Shown one piece after another: positions 8,749-16,185 of a stretch of 64,000 bases of DNA. A program made the translations under genes and the position numbers. This stretch comes from Geodermatophilus sabuli (GTDB taxonomy: Bacteria > Actinomycetota > Actinomycetes > Mycobacteriales > Geodermatophilaceae), in NCBI RefSeq assembly GCF_900215145.1, contig NZ_OBDO01000003.1, positions 62,001 to 126,000 of the forward strand. Direction: 5' to 3'. The notes beneath the pieces are model-generated. The model had not been told where the DNA came from, did no database searches, and saw only the letters and a list, made by a program, of their open reading frames with translations. Position 1 is the first letter of the stretch. Every line of letters starts with the position of its first letter.

Positions 8749-9789
8749 TCAGCTGGTGAGCAGCCGGCAGACCGCCTGCTCCAGCACCTTCTGTGCCGTC
8801 CGGTCGTCGGAGGCCGACGCCGCCTCACCCAGGGCGGGCGCGATCGTCTCCCCGTGCTCGAAGCGGTCGACGACCCGCGGGTCGACGTAGCTGGCCTTGC
8901 AGACCGCCGGGGTGTTGCCCAGCGTCTCCGACACCCGCTCGTAGGCCTGTTTGACCACCCGCTTGCGGGCGGTCTTCGTCGCCGGCTGCGGCGTCTCGGC
9001 GAGCGAGGCGGCCATCAGCACCGTGGCGTTCCAGGTGCGGAAGTCCTTCGCGGTGATCTCCGCGTCGCTGATCTCCTTGAGGTAGCCGTTGACCTCGGTA
9101 CTGGTCACGTCGTGCCAGGCCCGGCCGGGACCGGTCGGGTCGTCGACCCAGTAGCCGAGCAGCTCCTCGCCGGTGTCCTCCGGCCGCTTGAGCAGCTCCC
9201 GGACGACGTCGGCCGTCGGCCGGTCGGTGAGCTCGACCTCCCGCTCGATGCCGCCCTTGGCGGTGTAGGAGAAGAACACCCGCTCGCCGCGCACCCGCAC
9301 GTGATCCCGGCGGAGCGTGGCCAGGCCGTAGGTGCCGTTGTCCTCCGCGTACTGCTCGCTGCCGACCCGGAAGGCGCCGAGGTCCAGCAGGCGCACGGCG
9401 GCGGCGAGCACCCGCTCCCGGGTGAGCCCGCTGCCGGTGACCGCCTCGACCACCGCCTCACGGACGTCGGGCAGCTGGTGGGCGATCTCCAGCACCCGCT
9501 CGTGCTTCTCGGCGTCGCGGCGCGCGCGCCACGCGTCGTGGTAGCGGTACTGGCGCCGGCCCGCGGCATCCACCCCGGTGGCCTGGATGTGCCCGTTGGG
9601 CCAGGGGCAGATCCAGACGTCCTGCCACGCCGGCGGGATGGCCAGGGCCCGGACCCGGTCCAGACGCTCGTCCCGGATCAACGAGCCGTCGGAGTCGTAG
9701 TAGGCGAAACCGCGACCGGCGCGCCGGCGTCGCCACCCGGGGCCGTGCACGTCGCTGCGGCGGAGTCTCACGTCCCGGGAGATGCGCAC
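8749..9789 (-). CDS. DNA topoisomerase IB (poxvirus type)
   Basis: The 346-residue type IB enzyme relaxes supercoils through a 3'-phosphotyrosyl intermediate. An N-terminal DNA-binding part (GFAYYDSDG, ALAIPPAWQDVWI) leads into the catalytic core with RVGSEQYAEDNGTYGLATL (catalytic Arg region), SYTAKGGIEREVEL, AKDFRTWNAT, and the active-site Tyr301 in CKASYVDP. Its length is typical of bacterial members, which are common in Deinococcus and soil actinobacteria. It is a single-gene unit ending at the shared terminator. Confidence 0.94.
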   Translation of the reverse strand: MRISRDVRLRRSDVHGPGWRRRRAGRGFAYYDSDGSLIRDERLDRVRALAIPPAWQDVWICPWPNGHIQATGVDAAGRRQYRYHDAWRARRDAEKHERVLEIAHQLPDVREAVVEAVTGSGLTRERVLAAAVRLLDLGAFRVGSEQYAEDNGTYGLATLRRDHVRVRGERVFFSYTAKGGIEREVELTDRPTADVVRELLKRPEDTGEELLGYWVDDPTGPGRAWHDVTSTEVNGYLKEISDAEITAKDFRTWNATVLMAASLAETPQPATKTARKRVVKQAYERVSETLGNTPAVCKASYVDPRVVDRFEHGETIAPALGEAASASDDRTAQKVLEQAVCRLLTS

Positions 9790-9831
9790 CGTCGGCGTTC
9801 CCCAAACCGCGCCGCCGGCGACGTCACCCCC

Positions 9832-11688
9832 TCAGCGCAGCTCGACCAGGCCCGCCAGCCCGCTGATGTCCAGGATGTGCCGGGTGACGCCGCCCTCGGG
9901 TGCGTGCACGAGCAGCCGCCAGCCCTCGTCACCGGCGATCCGCGCCATGGCCAGGACGACGCGCACCGCCGCGCTGCTGAACAGCGTCACCGCCGTGAGG
10001 TCCAGCTCCACGCGACCGGTGCCGCCGTGGCTGGCCTCCAGCAGCCGGATGCGCATCCGCTCGGCGCCGATGAGGTCCACCACGCCGGACACCCGGACCA
10101 CCGGCCGCTCGCTCGCGCGGTCCACGACGACCTCGGCGGTGCTGGCCTCCGCGTGCCGCTCCTCGATCTCGTCCGGGCTGCGGCGAAGCTGCATGCTCAG
10201 CGTGACGGTGGTCCCGTGCTCACCCTGCAGCACCACGCCGTCGACCAGCTGCCGCATGATCAGCAGCCCGCGACCGCGGTCGCCGGGGTCACGGTCCGGC
10301 GGCCGCCAGCGGCCCTCGTCGCGGACGGTGACGGTCAGCAGCCCGTCGACGTCGACGGCCGCGGTGACATACATGCGGCCCGGCTCGGTGCCGCGGTAGG
10401 CGTGCTCGGCGGCGTTCGCGCAGGCCTCCCCCACCGCCACCATGACGCCCACCCGGTCCTGCTCGCCCATGCCCAGCGCCGTCAGCCAGTTCACCAGCCG
10501 CCGGCGAACCGCCGGCAGCGACGCGGGGACGGCGGACAGGTCGAGGTCCAGGCTCGCCGTCCCCTCCGCCCGGCGGTGTGCCACGAGGACGGCGATGTCG
10601 TCGGGCCGCTCCGGCGCGTCCAGCAACCGCTCGACGACGGCGGCGGCCAGTCCGGCCGACCCCTCGCCGTCGAGGGCGCCGGACCCGGTCAGCGCCTCGC
10701 GGGCGACCTGCGCCAGCCGGTCCAGGCCGTGGGCCGGCGGCGGCCCCCAGGCGGTGACCGCCCCGTCGGAGTAGAGGACGAGCGTGGCCCCCAGCTCCAG
10801 CTCCGCGGTGGCGACGACCGTCGGCGCCCCCGGGAGGCTGCCCAGCGGTGGACGGGCGGTGAGCGGCAGGTAGGAGGTCGTCCCGTCGGCCCGCACGAGC
10901 AGCGGCGGGGGGTGCCCCGCGGCGGCGTAGGTCAGCCGGCCCGTGGCGGCCTCCAGCACGCCGTAGAACACCGAGGCGCCCTCGACGTCCTCCATCTGGG
11001 CGGCGAACGCGTCGAGGGCGGCCACGACCGCGGCCGGCGACGGGTCACGCAGCGCCACCGACCGCATGGCGCCGCGCAGCCGGCTCATCGCACCGGCGGC
11101 CGGGACACCGTGACCGACCGCGTCCCCGATCACCAGCGCCAGCCGGCCGCGCCCGAGCGGCACGGCGTCGTACCAGTCACCGCCCGCCGCGCGCACCGAA
11201 CTGGCCCGGTGGTAACTGCCCGAGAGCCGGACGTCGGGCAGCAGGGGCAGCGTCGGCGGCAGCAGCGAGTGCTGCACCTGGTCGACCACGGCGGCCTCGG
11301 CGTCCGGACCGTCCTCCGACCCGTCGTGCGGTTGCTCGGCCTCGAACACGAGCAGCACCCCCGGCTCGCCACCGACGGTGAGGGGCTGCAGGACGACGTT
11401 GGCGGTCTGCCCGTTCGACCCGAGGACGCCGTGCAGCGTCTCCGTCCGGCCGGTTCGGGCAACGGTGTCGGCCACGTCGGCGACGCGGCGTCCGGCGACG
11501 GAGGGGAGGTCCGCGCGGGCCGTGCCCAGCTCCCGGGCGCGGGCGTTGGCCCAGACCGGTTCCAGCGCGGGCCCGGCGAGGCAGTAGATCGCCGCCGGGG
11601 CCTCCTCCATCGCGGCGACCAGCGCGGCTCCGCCCGCCTCCTGGACGGGACGGGACCCGCTGGGCGAGCTCCCCTGGCTGGTGTTCAT
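9832..11688 (-). CDS. RsbU-like SpoIIE phosphatase with fused HATPase and STAS modules
   Basis: The 618-residue regulator has four parts. Residues 20-115 look PAS-like. Residues 135-370 are a PP2C/SpoIIE phosphatase with GGDWYDA (169-175), GDAVGHG (188-194), AAGHPPP (257-263), YSDGA and RPDDIAV (361-367). Residues about 380-500 are an RsbW-type HATPase with the intact N-box EACANAAEHA (421-430) and GRGLLIM. Residues 515-618 are STAS-like with LFSSAAVRVV. It therefore holds phosphatase, kinase-like and antagonist-like modules in one chain. It is divergent from the anti-sigma/sigma pair, probably sensing stress and dephosphorylating an antagonist. The ATG at 11688 lacks a good ribosome site. 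Confidence 0.9.
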   Translation of the reverse strand: MNTSQGSSPSGSRPVQEAGGAALVAAMEEAPAAIYCLAGPALEPVWANARARELGTARADLPSVAGRRVADVADTVARTGRTETLHGVLGSNGQTANVVLQPLTVGGEPGVLLVFEAEQPHDGSEDGPDAEAAVVDQVQHSLLPPTLPLLPDVRLSGSYHRASSVRAAGGDWYDAVPLGRGRLALVIGDAVGHGVPAAGAMSRLRGAMRSVALRDPSPAAVVAALDAFAAQMEDVEGASVFYGVLEAATGRLTYAAAGHPPPLLVRADGTTSYLPLTARPPLGSLPGAPTVVATAELELGATLVLYSDGAVTAWGPPPAHGLDRLAQVAREALTGSGALDGEGSAGLAAAVVERLLDAPERPDDIAVLVAHRRAEGTASLDLDLSAVPASLPAVRRRLVNWLTALGMGEQDRVGVMVAVGEACANAAEHAYRGTEPGRMYVTAAVDVDGLLTVTVRDEGRWRPPDRDPGDRGRGLLIMRQLVDGVVLQGEHGTTVTLSMQLRRSPDEIEERHAEASTAEVVVDRASERPVVRVSGVVDLIGAERMRIRLLEASHGGTGRVELDLTAVTLFSSAAVRVVLAMARIAGDEGWRLLVHAPEGGVTRHILDISGLAGLVELR

Positions 11689-11751
11689 CTGCGGCCAGGA
11701 AACAGCAGCGCCAGGGGGGCGGCAACCGCGCTCCCCCTGGTGGGGGCGGGG

Positions 11752-11778
11752 GTTTGGTGCCTCCCGGCAGTTGGGTAC
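11752..11778 (+). promoter_or_regulatory. SigF/SigB-type promoter for the anti-sigma/sigma operon
   Basis: GTTTGG at 11752-11757 and GGGTAC at 11773-11778 are separated by 15 bases. This matches the mycobacterial SigF and Streptomyces SigB-class pattern GGTTT-N15-18-GGGTA. It lies about 135 bases before the anti-sigma gene, so the sigma factor probably transcribes its own operon. I found no second good match in the window. Confidence 0.75.
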
Positions 11779-11913
11779 AGCATCCCTTCGGGCGCGTTGC
11801 CCGTCGGCGGCGCGCCGGTTCCGGCGATTCGTCGGGCAGGATGGTCTGCGAACCGCCCGGCGCCGGGCCCCGGCGCCGGGCGCGGAACGCACGAGATGAG
11901 GAGCAGACGACGG

Positions 11914-12411
11914 ATGGTGGACTCGAGGGGTGCCCTCGCGCACGACGGGCGGCGCGCCGAGCGACTGGAACTGCGGGTGCCCACCACCCCGACCCAGCTG
12001 CCCGCGGTGCGGGCCATGGCCGGTGACCTGGCGATGCGGATGGACTACGACCTCGACGCGGTCGAGGACCTCCGCCTGGCCGTGGACGAGGCGTGCGCGA
12101 CGCTGGCCTCGGTGGTGTCCGGTGACCGGCGGCTGACCGTCGTGTTCGAGACGACCCGGGCCGGCCTGCACATCGACGCCTGGGTGCCCACCGTCGAGGG
12201 CACCGACGTCCCCCGCGACGGCTTCGGCTGGGCGGTGCTGCACACCCTGGTCGACAACGTCGAGGCCGGGCCGGCCACGCAGGCGACCGTGCCGGCCGGC
12301 GACGGCTCCGCCGCCGCGGTCGCGCTCATCTCGATGGACAAGTTCCTGCCGGGCCAGCACCCGGACCAGCTGCTCGGTGGCGCGGGCCAGAACGTCTCGG
12401 TCGCGCGGTGA
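11914..12411 (+). CDS. Anti-sigma factor, UsfX/RsbW-like
   Basis: The 165-residue protein has the HATPase-like fold of RsbW/SpoIIAB. The N-box region reads LRLAVDEACATLASVV, so the usual Asn of E-x-x-x-N is Thr, and the later glycine region is GFGWAVLHTLVDNVEA rather than a clear DxGxG. Both features recall mycobacterial UsfX as I remember it. It should bind and hold the sigma factor encoded next. The ATG at 11914 has GAGGAG about 10 bases upstream; an ATG at 11896 and a GTG at 11917 are alternatives. Its stop overlaps the sigma start (GTGA), coupling the pair. Confidence 0.9.
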   Translation: MVDSRGALAHDGRRAERLELRVPTTPTQLPAVRAMAGDLAMRMDYDLDAVEDLRLAVDEACATLASVVSGDRRLTVVFETTRAGLHIDAWVPTVEGTDVPRDGFGWAVLHTLVDNVEAGPATQATVPAGDGSAAAVALISMDKFLPGQHPDQLLGGAGQNVSVAR

Positions 12412-13436
12412 CCCGGGGGGCGACCGCGAGGTCCCAGACCGTCGAGGAGGACACCCTGCGCGACGAAGATTCCCCGACCGCCCCGCGAGGGACACCGGGA
12501 GGGGTCGCGTCCGAGGAGCAGCCGGTATTGGTGCCCGACCCCCGCGTCGAGGCGGTACCGCCGACGGATGCCGCAGCGGAACCGGACGCTGCCGCCCATG
12601 CCCACGCCGAGGCCGACCCGGAGGTCGAGGTGGATCCCGAGGTCGCGGTCGAGCCCGACGCCGTCCCGGTGTCGGACAACCGCCGCCGCGCCGAGCGCAC
12701 CGCCCCCCTGTTCGCGGAGCTGGCCACGCTGGAGAAGGGCGACCCCCGGCGGGAACGGCTGCGGGAGATCCTCGTCGAGGAGCACCTGCCGCTCGTCCGC
12801 CACTTCGCCCGCCGGTTCAGCAACCGCGGTGAGCCCTTCGACGACCTCCTGCAGGTCGGCACCCTCGGCCTGATCGCCGCGATCGACCGCTTCGACCCCA
12901 CCCGCGGCGTGGAGTTCCTCTCCTTCGCCGTCCCGACGATCACCGGTGAGATCAAGCGGCACTTCCGCGACCAGGGCTGGTCGGTGCGGGTGCCGCGCCG
13001 GCTGCAGGAGCTGCACCTGTCGCTGAACGCCGCCGTGGGTGAGTTGGCCCAGAAGAACGGTCGCGCCCCGACGCCGTCGGAGCTCGCCGAGCACCTGGGC
13101 ATCCCGCGCGCGGAGGTGCTCGAGGGCCTCGCCGTCGCCAACGCCTACCGCAGCAGCTCGCTCGACGAGCGGCTCTCCGGCGAGGACGACTCCCCCACCC
13201 TCGCGGCCACCCTCGGCGAGGAGGACGCCGCGCTGGAGGGCGTCGAGTACCGGGAGTCGCTGCAGCCGTTGCTGGCCACGATCCCGGCCCGTGAGCGCCG
13301 CATCCTGATCCTGCGGTTCTTCGGCAACATGACCCAGTCGCAGATCGCCGCCGACATCGGCATCTCGCAGATGCACGTCTCGCGGCTGCTCAGCCAGACC
13401 CTCGCCAAGCTCCGCGAGGGCCTGCTCAAGGACTGA
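12408..13436 (+). CDS. SigB/SigF-family RNA polymerase sigma factor
   Basis: The 342-residue frame holds sigma regions 2 to 4 from about residue 90 onward. Region 2 has LVRHFARRFSNRGEPFDDLLQVGTLGLIAAIDRFDP, region 3 has ITGEIKRHFRDQGWSVRVPRR, and region 4 ends with the HTH MTQSQIAADIGISQMHVSRLL. The first ~85 residues are acidic, Pro- and Glu-rich and unlike the family core. The GTG at 12408 is coupled to the anti-sigma stop but has no ribosome site; TTG 12528 or GTG 12531, preceded by GAGGAG, are credible later starts. It probably directs a general stress regulon and its own operon. Confidence 0.94.
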   Translation: MTRGATARSQTVEEDTLRDEDSPTAPRGTPGGVASEEQPVLVPDPRVEAVPPTDAAAEPDAAAHAHAEADPEVEVDPEVAVEPDAVPVSDNRRRAERTAPLFAELATLEKGDPRRERLREILVEEHLPLVRHFARRFSNRGEPFDDLLQVGTLGLIAAIDRFDPTRGVEFLSFAVPTITGEIKRHFRDQGWSVRVPRRLQELHLSLNAAVGELAQKNGRAPTPSELAEHLGIPRAEVLEGLAVANAYRSSSLDERLSGEDDSPTLAATLGEEDAALEGVEYRESLQPLLATIPARERRILILRFFGNMTQSQIAADIGISQMHVSRLLSQTLAKLREGLLKD

Positions 13437-13468
13437 GTACCCCGTCGACCCACCGGTCGACGGGGTAC
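13437..13468 (+). terminator. Terminator of the sigma-factor operon
   Basis: A perfect 14-bp stem (13437-13450 and 13455-13468) with a CACC loop begins at the base after the sigma TGA. No U-tract is present. Confidence 0.8.
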
Positions 13469-13469
13469 C

Positions 13470-13583
13470 CGGAGCCGTTCCCGACCGGGCTGGAGCCGCT
13501 GCCCGTGTCCCGCTCGGGAACCCTCCGGGCCCCGCGACCGGTCCACCCCGCTCGGGAGCCGTTCCCGGCCGGGGTGGGCCTGT
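13470..13583 (+). repeat. 3' repeat family A/B/C, degenerate copy C
   Basis: Downstream of the sigma terminator lies sequence closely related to the 118-bp repeat unit at 42097-42429 read in the minus direction. Shared blocks are CCCGTGTCCCGCTCGGGA (13502-13519) and CGCGACCGGTCCACCC (13533-13548), in the same order and spacing, plus a GCCGTTCCCGGCC-like end. Relative to the upstream gene it has the same orientation as the arrays after the ABC-F gene. No ORF is present. Confidence 0.6.
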
Positions 13584-14801
13584 CTACGCGCGGGGCTGCG
13601 GGTCGTCGGGGACGTCGAACTGCTCCCGCACCGCGGGGTCCACGGCCGCCCCGCTGTGGCGGACGTCCTCGGTGACCTGGGACAGCGGCGGCGGGGTCGG
13701 GATGGCCGGTGTGCTGTCGGAGATGCTGGACAGCTCGATCCTCGCCTCCGGCTGGTCGGCCGCCCGCGGCAGCTGCGACTCGAACCAGCTCGAGGTGTCC
13801 AGCCCGCCGTCCTTGGGCCCGGTCCCGCCGTTGGCCGACGGGCCGACGTCCATCCACGACTTCCCGCCCTCGGCGCCGCCGAGGGTGGCCAGCCCCTCCA
13901 GGGCCTTGCTGAACTCGCTGGGGACGATCCACATCTTGTTGGCGTCGCCCTGGGCGATCTGCGGCAGCGTCTGCAGGTACTGGTAGGCCAGCAGCCCCTG
14001 GTCGGGCTTGCCGTCGTGGATGGCCTGGAACACCGTCTCGATCGACTTCGCCTGGCCCTGCGCCTGCAGGAACAGCGCCGCGCGCTCACCCTCGGCGCGC
14101 AGGATGCGGCTCTGCCGCTCGGCCTCCGCCTCGAGGATCGCCGCCTGCTTCTTGCCCTCGGCCGACAGGATCGCCGCGGCCTTCTCACCCTCGGCCGTCG
14201 TGATCGCCGACTGCCGGGCGCCCTCGGCGGTGAGGATGATGGCGCGCTTGTCGCGGTCGGCGCGCATCTGCTTCTCCATGGAGTCCTGGATGGAGGGCGG
14301 TGGGTCGATCGCCTTGATCTCCACGCGGGCCACCCGCAGACCCCACGGGCCGGTGGTGCCGTCGAGCACCGAGCGCAACTGGCTGTTGATGCCGTCGCGG
14401 CCGGTCAGGGCGCCCTCCAGGTTCAGCCCACCGACGACGTTGCGCAGCGTCGTCGTGGTCAGCTGCTCCATGCCGGTGATGTAGTTCGCGATGCCGTAGA
14501 CGGCCAGCCGGGGATCGGTCACCTGGAAATAGACGACGGTGTCGATGCCCACCTGCAGGTTGTCGGCGGTGATCACCGGCTGCGGGGGGAAGGAGATGAC
14601 CTGCTCCCGCAGGTCGATGGTGGCGCGGACGCGGTCGATGAACGGCACGAGGATCGACAGGCCCGGGGAGAGCGTGCGGCTGTAGCGGCCGAGCCGCTCG
14701 ACCACCTTGGCCTGCGCCTGCGGCACGATCGTCACGCTCTTGGCGATGACGACGATCGCCAGCAGGGCGATCACGATGAGGGCGATCAGGGCGGGCGTCA
14801 C
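13584..14801 (-). CDS. SPFH/band-7 membrane protein (stomatin/QmcA-like)
   Basis: The 405-residue protein has an N-terminal membrane anchor (residues about 3-22), the SPFH domain (about 22-200; VPQAQAKVVERLGRYSRTLSPGLSILVPFID opening, region with LREQVISFPPQPVITADN) and a long Ala/Glu coiled coil (about 205-280, repeats of AEGEKAAAIL type). The C-terminal ~90 residues are Pro/Ser-rich and probably disordered. It forms oligomeric membrane scaffolds. The GTG at 14801 follows GAAGGGAA. The upstream NfeD gene is its standard partner, and the pair corresponds in order to M. tuberculosis Rv1488/Rv1487. Confidence 0.93.
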   Translation of the reverse strand: MTPALIALIVIALLAIVVIAKSVTIVPQAQAKVVERLGRYSRTLSPGLSILVPFIDRVRATIDLREQVISFPPQPVITADNLQVGIDTVVYFQVTDPRLAVYGIANYITGMEQLTTTTLRNVVGGLNLEGALTGRDGINSQLRSVLDGTTGPWGLRVARVEIKAIDPPPSIQDSMEKQMRADRDKRAIILTAEGARQSAITTAEGEKAAAILSAEGKKQAAILEAEAERQSRILRAEGERAALFLQAQGQAKSIETVFQAIHDGKPDQGLLAYQYLQTLPQIAQGDANKMWIVPSEFSKALEGLATLGGAEGGKSWMDVGPSANGGTGPKDGGLDTSSWFESQLPRAADQPEARIELSSISDSTPAIPTPPPLSQVTEDVRHSGAAVDPAVREQFDVPDDPQPRA

Positions 14802-14846
14802 GGGGTGTTCCCTTCGTCAGGGGGGTGGAACGGGTCCGGGGGCGGG

Positions 14847-15290
14847 TCACTCCAGCTCGAGGGCGTCTCCCACGACGGCGGTGGCACCGTCGACCTGCAG
14901 GATCCGCACGGTGGTGCCGACCGGGAAGTGCTCGCCGCCGTACTGGCTGCGCGCGGTCCACTCGTCGGCGCCCAGCCGGATGCGCCCGCCGTGCCCGTCG
15001 ACGGCCTCGGTGACCTTCGCCGTCCGGCCGATCAGGACGGCCACACCGTCGAGCTGCTCGGGCGTCCGGTCCACCAGGTGCCGCTTGGCGAGCGGACGCA
15101 CGAGGACCAGCAGCAGCGCCGAGACGACGATGAACCCGACCAGCTGCAACACCACCGGCCCGCCGAGGAGGGCCACCGTCATCCCGCCCAGCGCGCCTCC
15201 GGCGAACATGAGCAGCACGAGGTCGAGACTCGCCATCTCCCCCGCGGCGAACAGGCCCGATGCGATGAGCCAGAGCAGCCAGGCGTCCAC
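14847..15290 (-). CDS. NfeD-like membrane protein
   Basis: The 147-residue protein has about three transmembrane segments in residues 3-75 and a C-terminal OB-fold (about 85-147; LIGRTAKVTEAVDGHGGRIRLGADEWTAR). This is the short NfeD type that works with an SPFH protein, here 45 bases downstream. The GTG at 15290 was chosen from a GGGAG site and the start of the first membrane helix; the frame stays open upstream. A protease domain, found in long NfeD proteins, is absent. Confidence 0.9.
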   Translation of the reverse strand: MDAWLLWLIASGLFAAGEMASLDLVLLMFAGGALGGMTVALLGGPVVLQLVGFIVVSALLLVLVRPLAKRHLVDRTPEQLDGVAVLIGRTAKVTEAVDGHGGRIRLGADEWTARSQYGGEHFPVGTTVRILQVDGATAVVGDALELE

Positions 15291-15363
15291 ACCGTCACTC
15301 TCCCAGACCGGAACCGGAGAGTGATCGATCTCAACACCATCGTCACCATTCCGGGCCCCGACA

Positions 15364-15369
15364 TAACCT
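15364..15369 (+). promoter_or_regulatory. -10 box for leaderless transcription of the Rv1486c-like gene
   Basis: TAACCT ends six bases before the GTG start at 15376 and there is no ribosome site. That spacing places the transcription start at or next to the start codon. Confidence 0.55.
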
Positions 15370-15375
15370 CGCTGG

Positions 15376-16113
15376 GTGCACGACTTCCCCGCCGGCCGGT
15401 TCGCGGTCTGGGCGACCGCCTGGCTCACCGGCCGTTCCTCCTACGACGAGGCACTGGACGCGCTGCTCGGCGAGACCGCGCACCGGGTGTCCGGGCTGCC
15501 CGGCACCGACGAGGCGGTCCCCCTCGGCTGGGCGCTGACCGCGCTGCGCGGTCTGGGCGAGCGCCGGTTCCGGCTGGTCCTCCCCGTGCCCGGCGACGTC
15601 CGCGGGCTCCCGCGCGCCCCGGGCCTCCAGGAGCTGGCGCTGGAGGCCGGGCAGGCGGCCGTCGGGGAGCGCCTCACCCTGGTCCCCGAGCCCCTCGGCC
15701 CCGAGGCGGTGCAGTGGACGGCGTTCCCGCTGGACGGCGTCCCGTCGGCGCCGCCGCCGGTGGAGGGTTCGCTGCGCGCGGTGTCCGGGACACTGGACCT
15801 CGCCGTGGGGGACGCCGCCCGCGCGCTGGTCGCCCTCGACCTCGCCCGCTGGCACCCGGAGGTACCCGCGCTGCTGGCCGGGCTGGCCCGGCCGGCGCAC
15901 GTGCCGGGGATGCCGCCGGGCACCGACCCCGTGGCGCTGTCGGTGCTGGCCCGCGCGCAGCGGCTGGCGCGGGTCCTCGACCTGGCGCTCACCGACGCCC
16001 CCGGCGGGGCGGTGACGCACACCCAGGCCGCCGCCCGGGACGACGCGCTGCGCCCGCTGGCCGACGCCGTCCGCGAGGCGGTCACCGCCGCCTTCAACGC
16101 CGTCCCGAGATGA
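15376..16113 (+). CDS. Conserved hypothetical protein, Rv1486c-like by position
   Basis: The 245-residue protein has no recognised catalytic motif, signal peptide or membrane helix. It is rich in Ala, Leu and Pro, with an HDFPAGRFAVWATAWLTGRSSYDEALDAL opening and a helical C-half. It lies in the opposite orientation between hemH and the NfeD/SPFH pair, exactly where M. tuberculosis carries Rv1486c on the opposite strand to its neighbours. Orthology is therefore inferred from order and strand, not from a search. The GTG start is supported by the TAACCT box six bases upstream. It ends convergently with hemH. Confidence 0.75.
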   Translation: MHDFPAGRFAVWATAWLTGRSSYDEALDALLGETAHRVSGLPGTDEAVPLGWALTALRGLGERRFRLVLPVPGDVRGLPRAPGLQELALEAGQAAVGERLTLVPEPLGPEAVQWTAFPLDGVPSAPPPVEGSLRAVSGTLDLAVGDAARALVALDLARWHPEVPALLAGLARPAHVPGMPPGTDPVALSVLARAQRLARVLDLALTDAPGGAVTHTQAAARDDALRPLADAVREAVTAAFNAVPR

Positions 16114-16185
16114 GTTGACGCTCAGGAGTCGATCACCGTCGTCCGGCGGCGGCCATCGGCGAGCCGGCCGACCACCCGACGATGA

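Noticed and set aside
8854-12411. 1185-residue plus-strand open frame across topoisomerase IB and the RsbU-like gene
   Set aside because: Only its last ~165 residues (anti-sigma factor) are coding. The rest is an antisense shadow of two well-supported minus-strand genes with low-complexity, repeat-like protein sequence.
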